Of a stretch of 64,000 nt of DNA, positions 11,133 through 23,799 are shown in pieces (positions within the stretch are counted from its first letter, which is position 1; every line of letters starts with the position of its first letter). The stretch is from Bryopsis sp. KO-2023 (lineage: Eukaryota; Chlorophyta; Ulvophyceae; Bryopsidales; Bryopsidaceae). The stretch spans positions 1,860,001 through 1,924,000 of the forward strand of contig BSYQ01000001.1 in the NCBI GenBank assembly GCA_030272585.1, in the 5' to 3' direction. Position numbers and translations under genes: made by a program. The notes under the pieces were generated by a model. The model was not told where the DNA came from and did no database searches. It saw only the letters and a list, made by a program, of their open reading frames with translations.

Positions 11133-13005
11133 TCACATGTGGAGTTGAGTTGCAGCTTGTGCCTTCAGTTCCCGGGTGTAAAACTCCATTCGCATTTTGC
11201 AATAGTCCCGAGCAAAATCTTCCAATTCCACTTCACCATTCCTGAATTTGTCATCCAGCTTCTCGGACTCGTCGTCCACCTAACATAGGTCAAAAACACA
11301 GCTTTTCGAAGGTGCGCTCTGCTGTCCCTCATTATTTCACGATGCTTTTAGCTGAAAAACGCACCTCTTTCCCAGACTCCTGCAAGGAATTGATGAGGGC
11401 AGGAATGCTGATTTTCCCAGCGATCGACATATGCTTGGCCACCTTTTCCTCGAAGTCTTTTCTTGCATAGGCATACTCGGACGACTTTATAATGGCAATC
11501 TGGTTGATGAGCTCGTTGATTTCCCCCTCACGAGAAAGATTCGCTTTTGCAGCAGCCTCGTTTCTTTTCCTGACCTCTTCGTTCATCTTTTCGGGCTAAC
11601 TCACACACACCACACCACCCCTCCCACTCAAAAAACGGACCCGGCCATTCGTTTCAATCTGCCTGAGATAATATTTCTATGAATTTGGGGGAAAATCTGC
11701 AAGGATCAACACCCGGAAAAAAAGGCAAGGAAAACGAAAGACGAGGGGGCAAAAGCAATGCATAGCGTGTTTACCTGTAAAGTCTGCACGACACGTTCAA
11801 ACAGCTGCTTGTATGCACCAGTATCCACAATGCATGTCCCTAAATCCTCATTGGAATACCCTTCCAATATGTTGGCAATTTCCCCGACCCCACCAGCCGC
11901 AGGACCCCCACCAGGTGCTGGCTGCCCTGCTTAAACACACCAGAGGGGGGTAACCCCCCCAAAAAAAACCTAACTAAACAATAAACAGACAGCCACGGTG
12001 ATGGACGAGCAACATCAAGGTGAAGTCAGTCCAACTGGAAAATGCCAAACGAAGCATAAAAATTCCAATCATTAAATTCCAATCAACTACAGCTGGAGAA
12101 ATCAGCACATTGGCTCCATTAAAGACAAGAGTTGATGTGGCAGCAACAATCACCTGGGGTCGGATTTTGGCCAACAAGGAGAGCTTGAGCATCTGCTGCG
12201 ACTTTTTTCAATGTCAGTCCAGGGTGCCAGTGATTGAGCGATTGGAGCTGAACGCGCCTGTTTGAGTCCACATGTTGATGGGGAAAATCTTGAGACACCA
12301 CGATCACGGGGGGCACCTGTAAAGACGAAATACTCCACACAATCAATTCTGGACATTGCCATGCTGATGAAGGTTTCGTTCAGAGCAAAATCCCCGAATC
12401 TCACCAAGGGGAAAAAACCGTGCTGTCTTCTTTTTGGATGGTGTTTTTTAGTTACTTTTTTTCTTTGACCCAAAAATTCTCCAAGAGTTGGAGTCTTAGC
12501 TTTTCTGAAAGGTGCGGCAGATCATTCTCGTTCGATATTCAACGAAAATCTATCGATCGCAATAAAAATTGGGCTTTTCCTTACGTCAGGGAATCGTGGA
12601 GGGAGGCTGATTTGCAGGCCGATAACTCTGCCATCTCTCAATTGAACTGGCAACTCGAAAAGATTCCTGTACCAAAATAATAATGCAGAAGTTAAGTCAC
12701 CAGCTGAGCAACCCTTGAAGGCCACATGGTTTAATGCATATGGAAAATGGAGAATCCTGTATGACTGGCAAAGCCAGCTTTCTTGCCTGTCTGCATTGAT
12801 ACATCTGGCTGCAGGGATTTCCTTCAGAAACTCGGCCACTTGATGAGCTGCCCTCTGACTGATCGAAAGAAGGGGAACCACGAGTTCAAATATCCGTACA
12901 GGACTTGATCAAGTGCAGCACAAAAACCACGAATCTGCTTCGACACGCGACTTACTCAGGGACTCGTGCCGGATACTCGCCGTAGCGAACAGAAGGGTAA
13001 GACAT
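11133..13005 (-). CDS. VPS37: ESCRT-I subunit VPS37 with N-terminal UEV-like domain
   Basis: Component of the ESCRT-I complex that sorts ubiquitinated cargo at endosomes. Minus-strand exons: 13005-12956, 12858-12787, 12666-12585, 12316-12154, 11929-11775, 11595-11365 and 11279-11133. Phases agree throughout, giving 299 aa. Residues about 20-120 resemble the catalytically dead UEV fold of VPS37A (LPVQLRDGRVIGLQISLPPR, then VPPVIVVSQDFPHQHVDSN and LQSLNHWHPGL). A Gly/Pro linker follows. Residues about 140-295 form the helical Mod(r) domain (ANLSREGEINELINQIAIIK; DDESEKLDDKFRNGEVELED; YCKMRMEFYTREL). Exon 2 seems to end with a GC donor (AG|GCAAGA), because splicing there restores the UEV alignment; reading through would instead add an unrelated segment. 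It shares a roughly 250 bp intergenic region with mL59 on the other strand. Confidence 0.88.
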
Positions 13006-13255
13006 CAACTTCTGCGTTCGAAACAGAGCAAAAGCTTTTTTTTTTGTTTCAGTTTCGCAAGCTTCTTCTTCTCCGTGCAAGTGGTGTTGTTTTTTTTAAT
13101 CCAGAGGTGAAACACAGATCGGTTTGGCGAAATGACTAAGAGGAGCAACAGGCTTATTTTCCTCAAGAGTCCAGTCACCCCTCACCAACGTATCGTTGGG
13201 TTGCGTGCCGTCAGCAAGCCAAAAGCTTACGGCTTCCCCTCCTCGATATTTTGCT
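13006..13255. promoter_or_regulatory. Shared divergent 5' region, VPS37 / mL59
   Basis: Only 250 bp separate the two divergent start codons, so both promoters and leaders must lie here or overlap. A short T-rich tract occurs near 13035 and 13090. No TATA box stands out. Confidence 0.5.
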
Positions 13256-14476
13256 ATGTCAATTTCGCGAGCGGCGAAAATCCTTGAGCAGTTGGGAGAG
13301 GCCGCGTTCAAGCCATATCAAGTGAACGGAATCTGGCGAAAGGCCAGACTATCGGCTCGCCAGGCGGCAAAACTCCGTAAAGAGCACCTCGTCGCTGGCA
13401 AGTGAGTGTTGCCTAGCGGTGGAAAGGATTTTTTTCGGACGTCATCCACAGCTTCCATCTACCGCATCGATTTTCAGTTTGTCTTGAGCTTTCCAATTAA
13501 CAAAAATGTCCCAGCAGTATTTGTAGAGCTTGAAGAGGTGTGTTGTTTTTCCTTTTGAATTGGTAGGGAGTGGCCTTTTGAGAGTGTGTGGCCAGGGATT
13601 AAGAAAAACAACAAACCTCCACGCCAGCCCAAGGGGCATAAATGGGAAGCTGAGAAGCTTGAGAGGTGCATTGTTTACATCCACCTGCTGCATGATATCG
13701 AAAAAAAGCAAGCACTCCATATTGATTTTGAAAAAGTGGAGAAAGGAGGGGTATTTTGGCTCCGGCTTTTCTTCGGAATTTGAAAACATTCTGTGCTTAA
13801 CCCAACAAGTCTGACAAAATAATAAATAATCCAACACTTTTTTTGGCGACCCCCTAAAACTTGTGTCAAGTGATGGGAAATATTTCAAAAAAATTAGCAG
13901 CGCTTGCAGATTAAATGTATACATACATATGCATTTTTTCTTTTTTTTTTAATTATTTTAAACAATGCCAAAAGGAAGAGAGCAGCCCGTTCACAGAAAT
14001 GTATTATTTGCTGACTCAGGAGAAAACCACCGTATCATCACAATGTCCATATCTATTTTTATATTTTATACACATAATTGTGGTATATTTGGAGGGAAGA
14101 TCGACGTGAGTGTGGATTAATGAAACAGGCAGAAGCGGATTGAAGAGCAAATGAAACAGATGCCAAAACGCGTTGCTGAGTACAGAGTGAGTCAGCTGAG
14201 TTTTTTCTTGTCAAAATCCTTTCTCCGAGGCGTGCACATTTATACATAACATATTTTGATGAGACTCTCTTTTCTTGTCTGACATGAAGTGTGGTAAAGG
14301 CACGTCAGATTATGTAATGGCGATTATGTAATGGTGGTGGGGTTTTTAGAGCAAGAACTTGAATTCTTACGGTTGCTTTGTAGGAGTCGAAGAAGATCAA
14401 AGACGTGTCGCTGTTGGATATGCTTACCCTCCTCCCAAGCCAGATTCGATTTAAGTACATGGGAAAGAAGATTTGA
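13256..14476 (+). CDS. mL59: Mitochondrial large ribosomal subunit protein mL59 (MRPL25 type)
   Basis: Small basic protein assigned to the mitochondrial large ribosomal subunit. Exons are 13256-13401, 13567-13665, 14129-14186 and 14384-14476, phase-consistent, encoding 131 aa. Family-like features are SARQAAKLRKEHLVAGKEWP in the first half, a central PKGHKWE motif matching the PKGHKHE signature of the yeast protein, the helix RQKRIEEQMKQMPKRVAEYR, and a C-terminus ESKKIKDVSLLDMLTLLPSQ. Each exon is short and none is convincing alone; joined, they give a continuous family-length protein. Assignment rests on the PKGHK motif and overall layout. It lies head-to-head with VPS37 and only 81 bp upstream of the next gene on the same strand. 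Confidence 0.75.
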
Positions 14477-14557
14477 AAGTTGTATTTTTCCACTTTTATT
14501 TAAAAAAATATATCGAAACTGTGGGGAGCGTAACCGAAAAAGAAAAAGAGGGTCGAA

Positions 14558-17181
14558 ATGGCAAACCGTAAGCAAGAGATCATCGGAGTTTTGGATGGAT
14601 TAGGTAACCGATTGCACATAGAGCGAGTGAAAGCTCAGGCTAGAATGAAGGATGGGTTGGAGGAGGGGGAATGGAGGGACGATCACCAATTGATGCAGCT
14701 TCTGTATTCAGGGGTGGAGGAGCTGTTGGTGTCGGATGAAGCAGAAAAATTATTGGGAGGGTTGTTGGCCAGTGTCGTTTCATTGGAATTCTTGGACACT
14801 CAATACAGTTTGGTAGACCTCGCAGTTGCAACATGCAGGCGTTGTCTGGAGCATGAGGATGTGCGTGTGAGGATGGCTGTTGGGGAAACTTTTGGGGCGC
14901 TAGCGTTGCGGTGTGGTGTGAAGGTGGGTTTGTAGAGAGTTTGGGTGGTGGTTGCTGATGAATATCAAGGGTGTCCGGAGAAGAAATGCTGTGGAAATCA
15001 TGGGGGGAGGAATCCAACACTCTTTCAAAGGGCTCACTCTTTCGCTGATGAGCGAAATAAACAAATCGCAATTGCGTAGAGTGTTTCTTGGACGAAATCA
15101 TTTCCACCAAGCAAAAGGGAGCTTGCTTGATGGTGTTTCGACAGCAAAATAAGTCATCTTTTTCCATCATGGAATGCATACGCAAAAAAAAGTCAAATTG
15201 CTCACATCAAATGCGATTGCATCAGATCCATATGCGTTTTCCCTCAGCAATTCTGTTCTTGTTTTATTTTGCCTTGATCAGATTTATGAAGAGGTGGGGT
15301 GGTTCATTCTGGAAAGCATACGTAAAAATTTCGATCGGGATGAAGATGAGGAGGGGACGCCGAAGGAGCCCCCTGTGGAAGATAGCGCAGGGTTGCTGGA
15401 AAGTCTCTTGGAATCGTCATATAAGCCGGTGAAGCCTGGGACAGGGGATGTCAGACATGGAACCGAGGGGTGGAAATGCTTGGAGACTTCGTTCAGAGCC
15501 CTGACAAAAATCATGGAAGGTTGTGGGGCTGCGTTTCGTCCACACCTCGATGAGGATCTGATCAACCTTGTTTTTGAAGGGACGCTTCACCTGAACAGAT
15601 TTGTTCGAGAGATTTCGTACTTTGGAATCGGGATGGTATGCACATTGTTGGGGACGGATGGTGTCAAGGACGTTGGAAGTGAAGTGGCGATCAAGCTGGC
15701 CAAAGGCCTCGCAGATGATTGGAGCCAGGTATGCACGAAGAATTGGACTAGTCTATGCACTGGTGTTTTGTGGGCTGGGCATAATCACAAAAGGTGAAGC
15801 CTCAAGGGAGGTATTGTTCTGTTTTCAAGTGCATCCATGTGGATGCATTTGAAAACCCTGATTTTCGGGGGTTGACTGTTGGATTTTCTTGATGCGAGAC
15901 CACAGGCAGTCGTCCTGCTTACTTAAGTTATATTCACGCACTAATTCCACATCATTTCGTTGAAAGGTTCGGTACGTAGCGTCCAAGTCCACTCGCATCT
16001 TCATGGGGTTGATCGCTGAAGACACCAGGGAGGAGCTTTATCCCCACATCCTCCCTCAGATGTGCCTCAATCGATACTATGTTGCGGAGGGTGTCAAGCT
16101 GTTCTCTCAGGAAACCTGGCAAATCGTTCTTGGACAGGAAGGGAGGATGTGGGTGGGAAAACTGGCTCCCTACTTCATTGAATTCTACACCAGGCAATGT
16201 GCTGCCAACAATCATGCTGTGAGGGAGGCTGCATGTGCATGCATAGCAGAATTGATGACCAAAGTGGAGTCCACAGCCATTCAAGAGTTCGTCCCTCGAC
16301 TGCTGGCATCATTGATCAACTGTTTCAAGGATGCAAGCTGGCCTGTGAGGGATGCTGCATGTCAGGCATGTGGGCGGTGTGTTCTTGCTTTTCCCGAAGA
16401 GTCTCGTCCTGTCATGGACGAGCTGTATGGGTTGTGGTTTGCCCACCTGTGGGACAACATAGGTTCAGTCAGGGAAGACTCAGCAGTGGCATTGGGGAAT
16501 GTGATTCGAGCGTACAGGGAAGAAGCTCTGGAGCGAATTCTGCCCGTCCTGAGGGATTTGATCATGAAAGCGCAAGATCAACCGAAAGACTCCACCAGGT
16601 TCTCGAACATGGAAAACGTCACGCAGTTTGGGGTGGCTGCCATGAGGATTCGGGCTGACGACGACAAGGTCCACACAGACCAGCAGATGTTTTCTTGTGG
16701 ATCGTTGGCTCCGAAGCTTGCGAGGGGTGGTGGGTGTATGGACCATGGGTTTAAGCGGGAGAGGGAGGCCTGGGAAGCTTCCGATGGAGCGGTGTATCTT
16801 GTCCGCGAACTGTCGTGCGTGGATTCGAACGCATGTGTGGAATTTCTGCCAAATTTGGCAGATCTTGCGAGGATCGATGGGTTTTTGCATGCACACAATT
16901 TGCATGAGACGGTGTGGAAGGTGGTGCCGGAAATCGCCAAAAACATGGGGAAAAGAGCTTTCAAGTCTCACCTGGAGTTGTTTCTGAATCCCATGTTTGT
17001 GTCGGTGAAGTGTGGGCACCAGCTGGAGGGGGCAGCAGCAGGCCGGGCAATAGGAATGATTAGAGATTATCTGGGAGTGAACATTTTCAAAGGCAGGCTG
17101 GAGGATCATCAAAAGATGATTTTGGAAAGCAACATGAATGTACCTCCTGAAAGAGGGATGCTTGGTGCAGGAGGCATGTGA
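14558..17181 (+). CDS. HEAT/ARM-repeat protein, conserved, importin-like fold
   Basis: Exons 14558-14923, 15282-15728 and 15967-17181, all phase 0, encode 675 aa of tandem helical repeats. Conserved-looking blocks include NHAVREAACACIAELMTKV, FVPRLLASLINCFKDASWPV followed by RDAACQACG, and SVREDSAVALGNVIRAYREE. These paired-helix repeats resemble those of importins and other HEAT solenoids and point to a protein-protein scaffold. I recognise the repeat class and recall similar single-copy proteins in plants and protists, but not a named function. The start ATG lies at the head of the first helix-rich exon, with no upstream in-frame alternative. Intron 2 contains a near-perfect hairpin, reported separately. 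Confidence 0.8.
15821..15856. repeat. Near-perfect inverted repeat in intron 2 of the HEAT gene
   Basis: Arms of 17 bases at 15821-15837 and 15840-15856 are reverse complements with one mismatch and a two-base centre. A transcript would fold into a tight hairpin. It lies wholly within the proposed intron 15729-15966. Confidence 0.85.
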
Positions 17182-18495
17182 GGGTTTGGGTTTTTTTTTA
17201 GTCATTAATACCTTGGTGTGTGTTCTTTAGAAAGTAAACTGGGGGAAGGTAAAGTGCAGGGGTTGCTTTTTTTGTTACTGTGGGGCGTTTTGAGTTCCAA
17301 TTCCTGGCATCCTGTTGAAGAGCAAGAATGTGTGCATGTTTTTCACAGCTTCAGGTGAATTGTTGTATCCCCATGCTGGATGTCAGCATCACTTTTTTGT
17401 GGTGGAGTGAAGATCACACACCTCCATTCAAAACACTGATGGACACTTTGATCCAGTTTGCCTCACCCCACTCGCCTGTTTTCTGCAGTGAAGGAATGTT
17501 CAAACCCGCAACAGGAATCTGATAGATAACAAGAATCAAATTATAGTGCCTTTCAACAATCCCTAAACAACATTACGACAGATATCGAACCAAATTAGGA
17601 TGGGATTCCTTCCTAAACAACTTTATTTGATTCTTTCTGTTTTTTCTGTGGGAGAGAGTAAGAGTTTTGGTAGTCCAAGGAGAAACTGTGGGAAGGGATC
17701 ATTTTCCTGCAGGCCGTGCGTGTCGCAGCTTTCTCTTTTGTAGTATTGTTCTGTGAACGTGGGAAACGGCCGTGGTGATGGAAATTATTAATGGAATAAA
17801 AGGAAGGGTAAATGAACAATTGGGTTCAGATGGAAGCATTGAGTGACGGTTAGGCTGTCGAAACGGGGCGCCAGTTTCTGGCGGGAACGATATATGGTTT
17901 GGTTCGGGAAGAAAACACCACTCTGTGTAAAGAAGTGTCAACTCCCGAAGTTGGTCAGTGGAGTCCCCCACTTCTTTCCAGTTTGGCAAGAAACTTAGCA
18001 GTCCAGATGATGGGCTCTTCTAAGACGCATTTGGTTTTCCATTTCTTTAACTCCAAGAAAAATTGGAGTGATTTGATACCTTCTGCACGTTTTAAAATCA
18101 CAACACATTTGAAAAAAAGAAAAAGAAAAGAGGGTGCCACAACACACTCCACCTACTCAAAATAATACTCACAACCAAATTGCACCTCTTTCACAGTTCC
18201 CCTTCCCCCCCCCCCCCAATCCCCCCCTTGAAAAATGCAGTTTTCTTTACTGAATGTAGTGCTTTTGTACCTGTCTTGCATCAAAAGACGACGCACCCTC
18301 ACCCCCACAAAAACCATCCTATGCAATGTAGCATTTCTGTTTCTCCTGTCTTTTCCATCGACTTTCCATATGATCCAGTTTGACCCCTCCCCCCCTCCCG
18401 GTAATGGATACCTCATCTAAGAAAACACCCACACCCGCACAAACATTGGGTTTCCCCCCTTCTTTTGAAGCAATAATAACAATTAATACATCTCT
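17182..18495. other. Convergent intergenic interval
   Basis: This lies between the stop of the HEAT gene (+) and the stop of the PSR1-like gene (-), so it should hold two 3' untranslated regions. It contains a C-rich tract near 18205-18230 and 18388-18400 on the + strand, i.e. G-rich on the PSR1 sense strand. No gene was seen. Confidence 0.6.
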
Positions 18496-21273
18496 CTATC
18501 CGTCGCCCCCTACATTTCCACCCGTTCCGGACTTGTTCTTTCCATCCGGTTCCTCCACGACATCAACTTCAGCAGCTGAAATTTCCCTTTTCTTTTCACC
18601 GGGTGCCTGCCCCTCGCCACCCGGAGCATCATTTTTTGGGTCCCTCTGCTGCTGCTGGTCCTGTTCAGATGCTGGAGCCAGTTGGTCAGATTTGCTGGGG
18701 CCTTGCCTAGCTGACACACCATGCAAGTAGTCTGACGCATCGCTTGCATGAGTTTCCTCTTTACAGGCCACCCCATTTCCTTCCAAAGACCTGCTCATCA
18801 ATGGAACGGGTGCCAGCAAACTGCCTGAGGGGGATGCGGTGGCGTTGCCACTGGATGCCGCCCCTCCTGGGCCAGTCAGTTGGGACCACGAAGCCAGTTG
18901 GGGCCACTTGTGGTGCAATCCTTCTTGTTCAACCAGACTCGTGATGTACCGGGCATGCGCCTCCAAACTTAATTGGAGCTGACGCTGACACTGCACCACA
19001 CCATACAAACCTGAATTTTCTTCCTTCCTTCAACTTTCAATTAAAACAAGATGCTTCAGTGCTGAAAAAAGTGTCAAAAAAGTGTGGAAAAGTGTGACAA
19101 GGGGGTTTGTCAGTCCATTTATGCGGTGATCACCCATTGTCATTTTTTCCTCACACGTTCATTACAGATAATTTCTCTTAAGCCCAACCCACCACACCAC
19201 ACCATACCTCGAGTTGCTCATGAAGCTGTTTTTGAACTTTCATCTGCAGCAGCAGCGCTTCCTCCAGATTCTTCCTCCTTTTTTCCGACGCGCTGCTGCT
19301 GGCCGTATCCATCATGGCGGCGGGGTCCTCCCTTGCACACTCCTTCCTCTTGCTCCCCACCGTGCCGGACCTCACCCCCCCTCCTTTCTCCACACCCTTT
19401 TCAATGCCGGCCCCATCTTGACCACTCACGCCTGCCTCCGAAACAATATGATCGGGCCCTCGTTTCGTAAGCCGGTACTTCTGCAGATGCGATTTGATGT
19501 GGTATATGGTGAGGTCGTCTATGCCCATTATCTTCAAAATGCCCTTCGGGGTTGCCTTGTCAGGGCCCCCTAAAATATTGACTGCTGCCACGAACATGCT
19601 GTGCAACCTGGGGGTCCACCTCAGTCGCTGCTTCACAGGTTGGGGGTTGGGACCGCCTGATGATGCAGCCAAACTTGATAAATTGGGAACTCGATTTGAA
19701 AAAAAAAAGAAATAAAACAAAATACTCGAGAGCTTTCGGCACCCAGGCAGTCGCTTGCCCCCGTGCCAAAACCAGATGGACATCGAGTTTGTTGAAGCAA
19801 TAAATTCAGCCAAAAGAAAGAAAGGCATTTGTAATATTTGTCAGAGCAGCAATTCCTTTCACTACTCGACAGAGATTCAGGGCGAAAATGCCTGGTCAAA
19901 CCAGAAGCTTTCGGGGAGGAACATGGACGAACGTTTCACCCCCTCTTTTTTTTATTGTCACTAGGGGAATGCACTTTCTTTCTTCTTTCAGCTCTATCAA
20001 CTTCCACAGTCGCCCAGACAAACACAGAAACATGCACCCCCTTTCTGGTTTCACCTGCTCCTTTTTGCGCATAAGCCGGAAGCATCAACCCGTCGGCTGG
20101 ACCTGCACTGGCTAGGTCCGGAATCGTTGATCGGCAGTCTGCCCCGCCGGCATGTGCGAATGCTTGCATCGAGGGCGAAACCCCGCCAAACAAATCTGGA
20201 GTGGTTGAGTAATGGGTCAAATCACCTCCCGCAGGTAGCTGAGGCATTTGCGAACTGGATGCCAAATCCTGAACATCTGCACATCAAATTAAATACAACA
20301 TGACTCAATTATAATTAAACCGAAAGTGGCGGTTTTTCTGCCACTATTTTTTTCTCTCTCTCACTCTCTCACTCTCCAACTCTCATCTAATCTAACTAAA
20401 CCAGCTGGATGTTTTTTCAGCCTGATTTCTTTGGGGTTACAATTATTTATCAGAAAAAAAGGGGCAGAGGGGTGGGGAGTTTTCAGAGATATTATATTTA
20501 GGGTTTTCTCTTGAGTTCGCAGAAAAGGCTGTCAGCAGTGTTTTTAAAGTTTCCCCCCCCCTTCTTTTTGGCCACCCTCTCTCGCCTAAGATTCAACTCC
20601 AAAGCTTCCTCAGCTCACCACTCACACTCTCCTCTCCGTTTCTAAGATCCTTAAAAATTTCACTCTGGAGCCGATGCTAAGGTGCCTACCCAAATCACCA
20701 TCCTTCTTTGACCCCATATCAGAGCGACGAAAAACCTACGCACGAAAACACAGGCAACCGACCTTCGCTCAGGGACGAAGAGCAAGTAGGTGTCACCTCA
20801 TCACAAAAAAACCCACGTGAACATCTGACTAGAACCAAACGAAATATCCCACCCCCCACGCCCCCTCCCCCCTTCAAACTTCGTCTCTACAACCTTAAGC
20901 TGATACTCACGCCCCATCTGTTTCTTTTCCCCACCTGAAAATGCTGGCTGAATGGCCCATCCAGAGCACCGGCCGCTGACCCTAGCTGTAAAACGGACTG
21001 GTTGAAGGCGGACGGGAGCTGCGCGGAGGTGTCGCTCGGCAAGCCCACCATCCCAAAGTTCGGAGGTTGATGGAGCTCCATCGCTTGTGCGCTCTTCTCC
21101 TTTAGCTCCGCATGAGCGCTTTGCTGGACGGAATCTTGATCCCCCATTACGGCTAGCTTATTGTCGTCGAAGTTGACGTCGCTGTCGGGCCAGAACTGCA
21201 ACCAGTCAAGTTCACTCTCCGCAAGGTTCAGGCAGAGGTCGTCCCCACCACCCAAACGCTCGTTCTCATCCAT
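18496..21273 (-). CDS. PSR1: PSR1/PHR1-like MYB-CC (GARP) transcription factor
   Basis: Nuclear regulator of the family that controls phosphate-starvation responses in algae and plants. Minus-strand exons: 21273-20935, 20268-20055, 19656-19208 and 18990-18496; phases agree, 498 aa. The N-terminal 180 residues are acidic and Gln/Ser-rich. The single MYB-like GARP repeat spans about residues 194-250 ([46 protein letters not shown]). The coiled-coil carries the hallmark LHEQLE at about 329-334, continuing across intron 3 as [21 protein letters not shown] Ser/Pro/Glu tail closes the protein. The exon 3 acceptor could instead be at 19689, adding eleven residues ([11 protein letters not shown]) before the MYB repeat. 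A tiny upstream ATG frame precedes the start. Family assignment is secure; the phosphate role is inferred from the family. Confidence 0.93.
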
Positions 21274-23799
21274 GAAGGGGATTCACACGATGAAGGGCAT
21301 AATCGCAGAAAAAAAACTTCGCTGGTCCGACTTAAGAAAGTCGGGAAGCCAACACTTCCGTCAGCGATTGGTGTTTTTTTTTTTTTTCCGGGGGGGGGGT
21401 ACCTGCACGTTTCTGGCCCCGACCGAATTCCCAATTGATGTGAAGGGGATATTCGTCTGGATGGGAAATATGAGGAATCAAATTATGGAACGACAAAAGG
21501 CAAGTACCTTACGTCAGGCGTCGTTGGCAAGCAGTCCGCTTCTCGCAGAGCCCAGAAATCAACTTTAGACCTTTTTTGAACGCGACCTTCCGCATTCCCC
21601 ATCCTGAGTCACGCACAGGCCTTCTGTTCTTCCGATTCCGGTTTTTCCGGTCTTCGTGTCAAAGAGGGGGGCAAGAAGAGAAAAACGTCCCCTGAACGCC
21701 CCTTGGCTGGAAAAGGGTGACCCATCTTGGTCAGCACCCCTCACTTTTTCACGTGAGCCAATTGACAGCCCTGCATGTCGTTCTCTCAGAATTTGTCCAA
21801 GATTGGACAATACCCCCCAGCAGTGTGGGTTTTTTTGGCAGTTTTTTGAGCCAAAAAAGGGCCATAACAAGATGAAATAGCCAAATTTAGGGCCACTTTT
21901 GGGCCAGCTGAATTGATAAAAAAATACACTGCCCCTCCCTTGTTTGAAACAACAGTAGCTTTGCTGCTAATGTACCATCATTCCTTGATGAGGGCCAGCA
22001 ATTGATGCGTTTTTTTGTTTTATTTATGAACTTGGATTGGAGGTGTGGAGATTTCCTTTTTATATCTCCCGAAACTGTTTCGACTCTTGAAGGGTGGTGT
22101 GAAGACAACCTGCCTGTAAATCGAAGCATGTTGGTTTTCAACGAAAACTATGCTGCAGAGCTCTCTGGATTACAGAAAAGTAGTGTCTTCAAATCAGAAA
22201 AAAATAATAATAATAAATAAATAAATGGAATCAAAGGAAACGAAATCTGGGTATGAAGGAGGGGTTCAATGTATTGGCACTGGCATTCCCTGCAAAATGT
22301 TTCATCTTTGTACTTTGGCTGGTTTCCAAATAGAATCAAGTGTCAGGTGGAAAGACGGAATCACTTGTGTCAATAATAACCTCACACTTGCATTTCAATT
22401 TCGATATCATGCGTTGCATGCAGGCACACAAAAATTCCTTTTTAAAAATAGCAACAAAAGGCTGTGGCAAATTAAAAATATAAAAAAGTGTATAAACATT
22501 GTAACATTTCAGAGTGCCAATATTTACAATGACCAAGAATCACGCTGTAAAACGAAAAAAAAAAAAACATAATGCAGCTGTAGTTTCGATACGATGCCAA
22601 AAGCCCTACCTCCGCAACACACTTGCCCTCCAAAAACTCTTTGGGTCTTTTTTCTTTTTTCCATCGTTTTTTTTTTTTCTCTCTCTCTTTCTTTATCTAG
22701 AAAATTAAATATATATATATGCAAAAATATACATATATATAAAAAAAAGAAAAAAGCACATTTTATCCACCCCTCCTTCATTTTATCTTTTTTGTGTTTT
22801 TTTTTTCAACCTTGGATGCTACTTTGCTCCATTTCCCTGCATTCCTCTCACAATCTATATCGACCACTAATCAGCAATGTAAAATAAAAAAGCAAACATA
22901 AGAACTCTCCACCAAAAGATATATATGCACCCACCAAATACCCCTACCGATGCAAGGCGGCACGGTTACAATCCATTATTGTACCCATGACTGCGTTTTT
23001 CTTAATTTTCTGCGTAGCTTTTTCTCCCCCCCCCCAAAAAAAACCCCTCCCCACCCCCCTCCCCAGAAAAACATGACTAAACTTCGGGAAAGGCTTAGCG
23101 ACTACATCAAGAGGGAAGGACACCACCATCACCGCACACTCAACACCTAAATTTCTGTAAAATACCTGCTTGACCTAACCATTCTTTGTTTCTTGTTGAT
23201 TCCAGTTTCTTTTCTTTCTGCCCCATCCATTTTTCCTCCATTTTTTTTTTGGCTTTTTCTTTTTTCTGTAAAGTCCTCCCTCCTGTTCATCTTTTGGTTT
23301 TCCCCGTTTTTTTTTCCGGCTATTTTTTTTTTTTCCTTTTTTTTTTTCTTCGTCCAATGTACAAAAAGTCCCCACTAACCCCTTCCTACCAACCTATCAA
23401 AACATTTCTTTTTTTTCCTTTTTTTTTTTGCTCTCCAGTGAGTGTTGACTTCACCAGACGAAGCTATCAACTGCAAATAGAGATTTCCTATGCTTAGTAA
23501 AAATAAAAAAAGGAAAGTCTTTTTTCTCTCTGTCTGACCAGCAAGTTTCAGCTCCATCAGATAAAGCTGCAACTGCAAATAGAGATTTCTATTCTCAAAA
23601 AAAAAAAGGAAAAAAATACCAGCATTTCTTCTTTGGGTTTCGTTTTTTCTCCCCCCTCTTTTTAATTCCTGGCAATGGAATAGGCTGGCAAAAGAAAGAC
23701 ACGGGAAAGATTTTCAAAAAGAAAAAAAGGGGAAAAAAAAACTAAAGGCAATTTCTTTTCTTTGAGCTTGAAAAATACAGTGGAAAATGAAACGGAGAG
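21274..23799. other. Intergenic interval, pyrimidine-rich on the + strand
   Basis: The left part (21274-21900) should be the 5' flank of PSR1 on the minus strand. From about 22550 to 23740 the + strand is dominated by T and C runs, so the minus strand, which is the sense strand of the GT31 gene ending at 23800, is purine-rich. A 20-base direct repeat occurs at 23468-23487 and 23570-23589. No gene was recognised. Confidence 0.6.
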
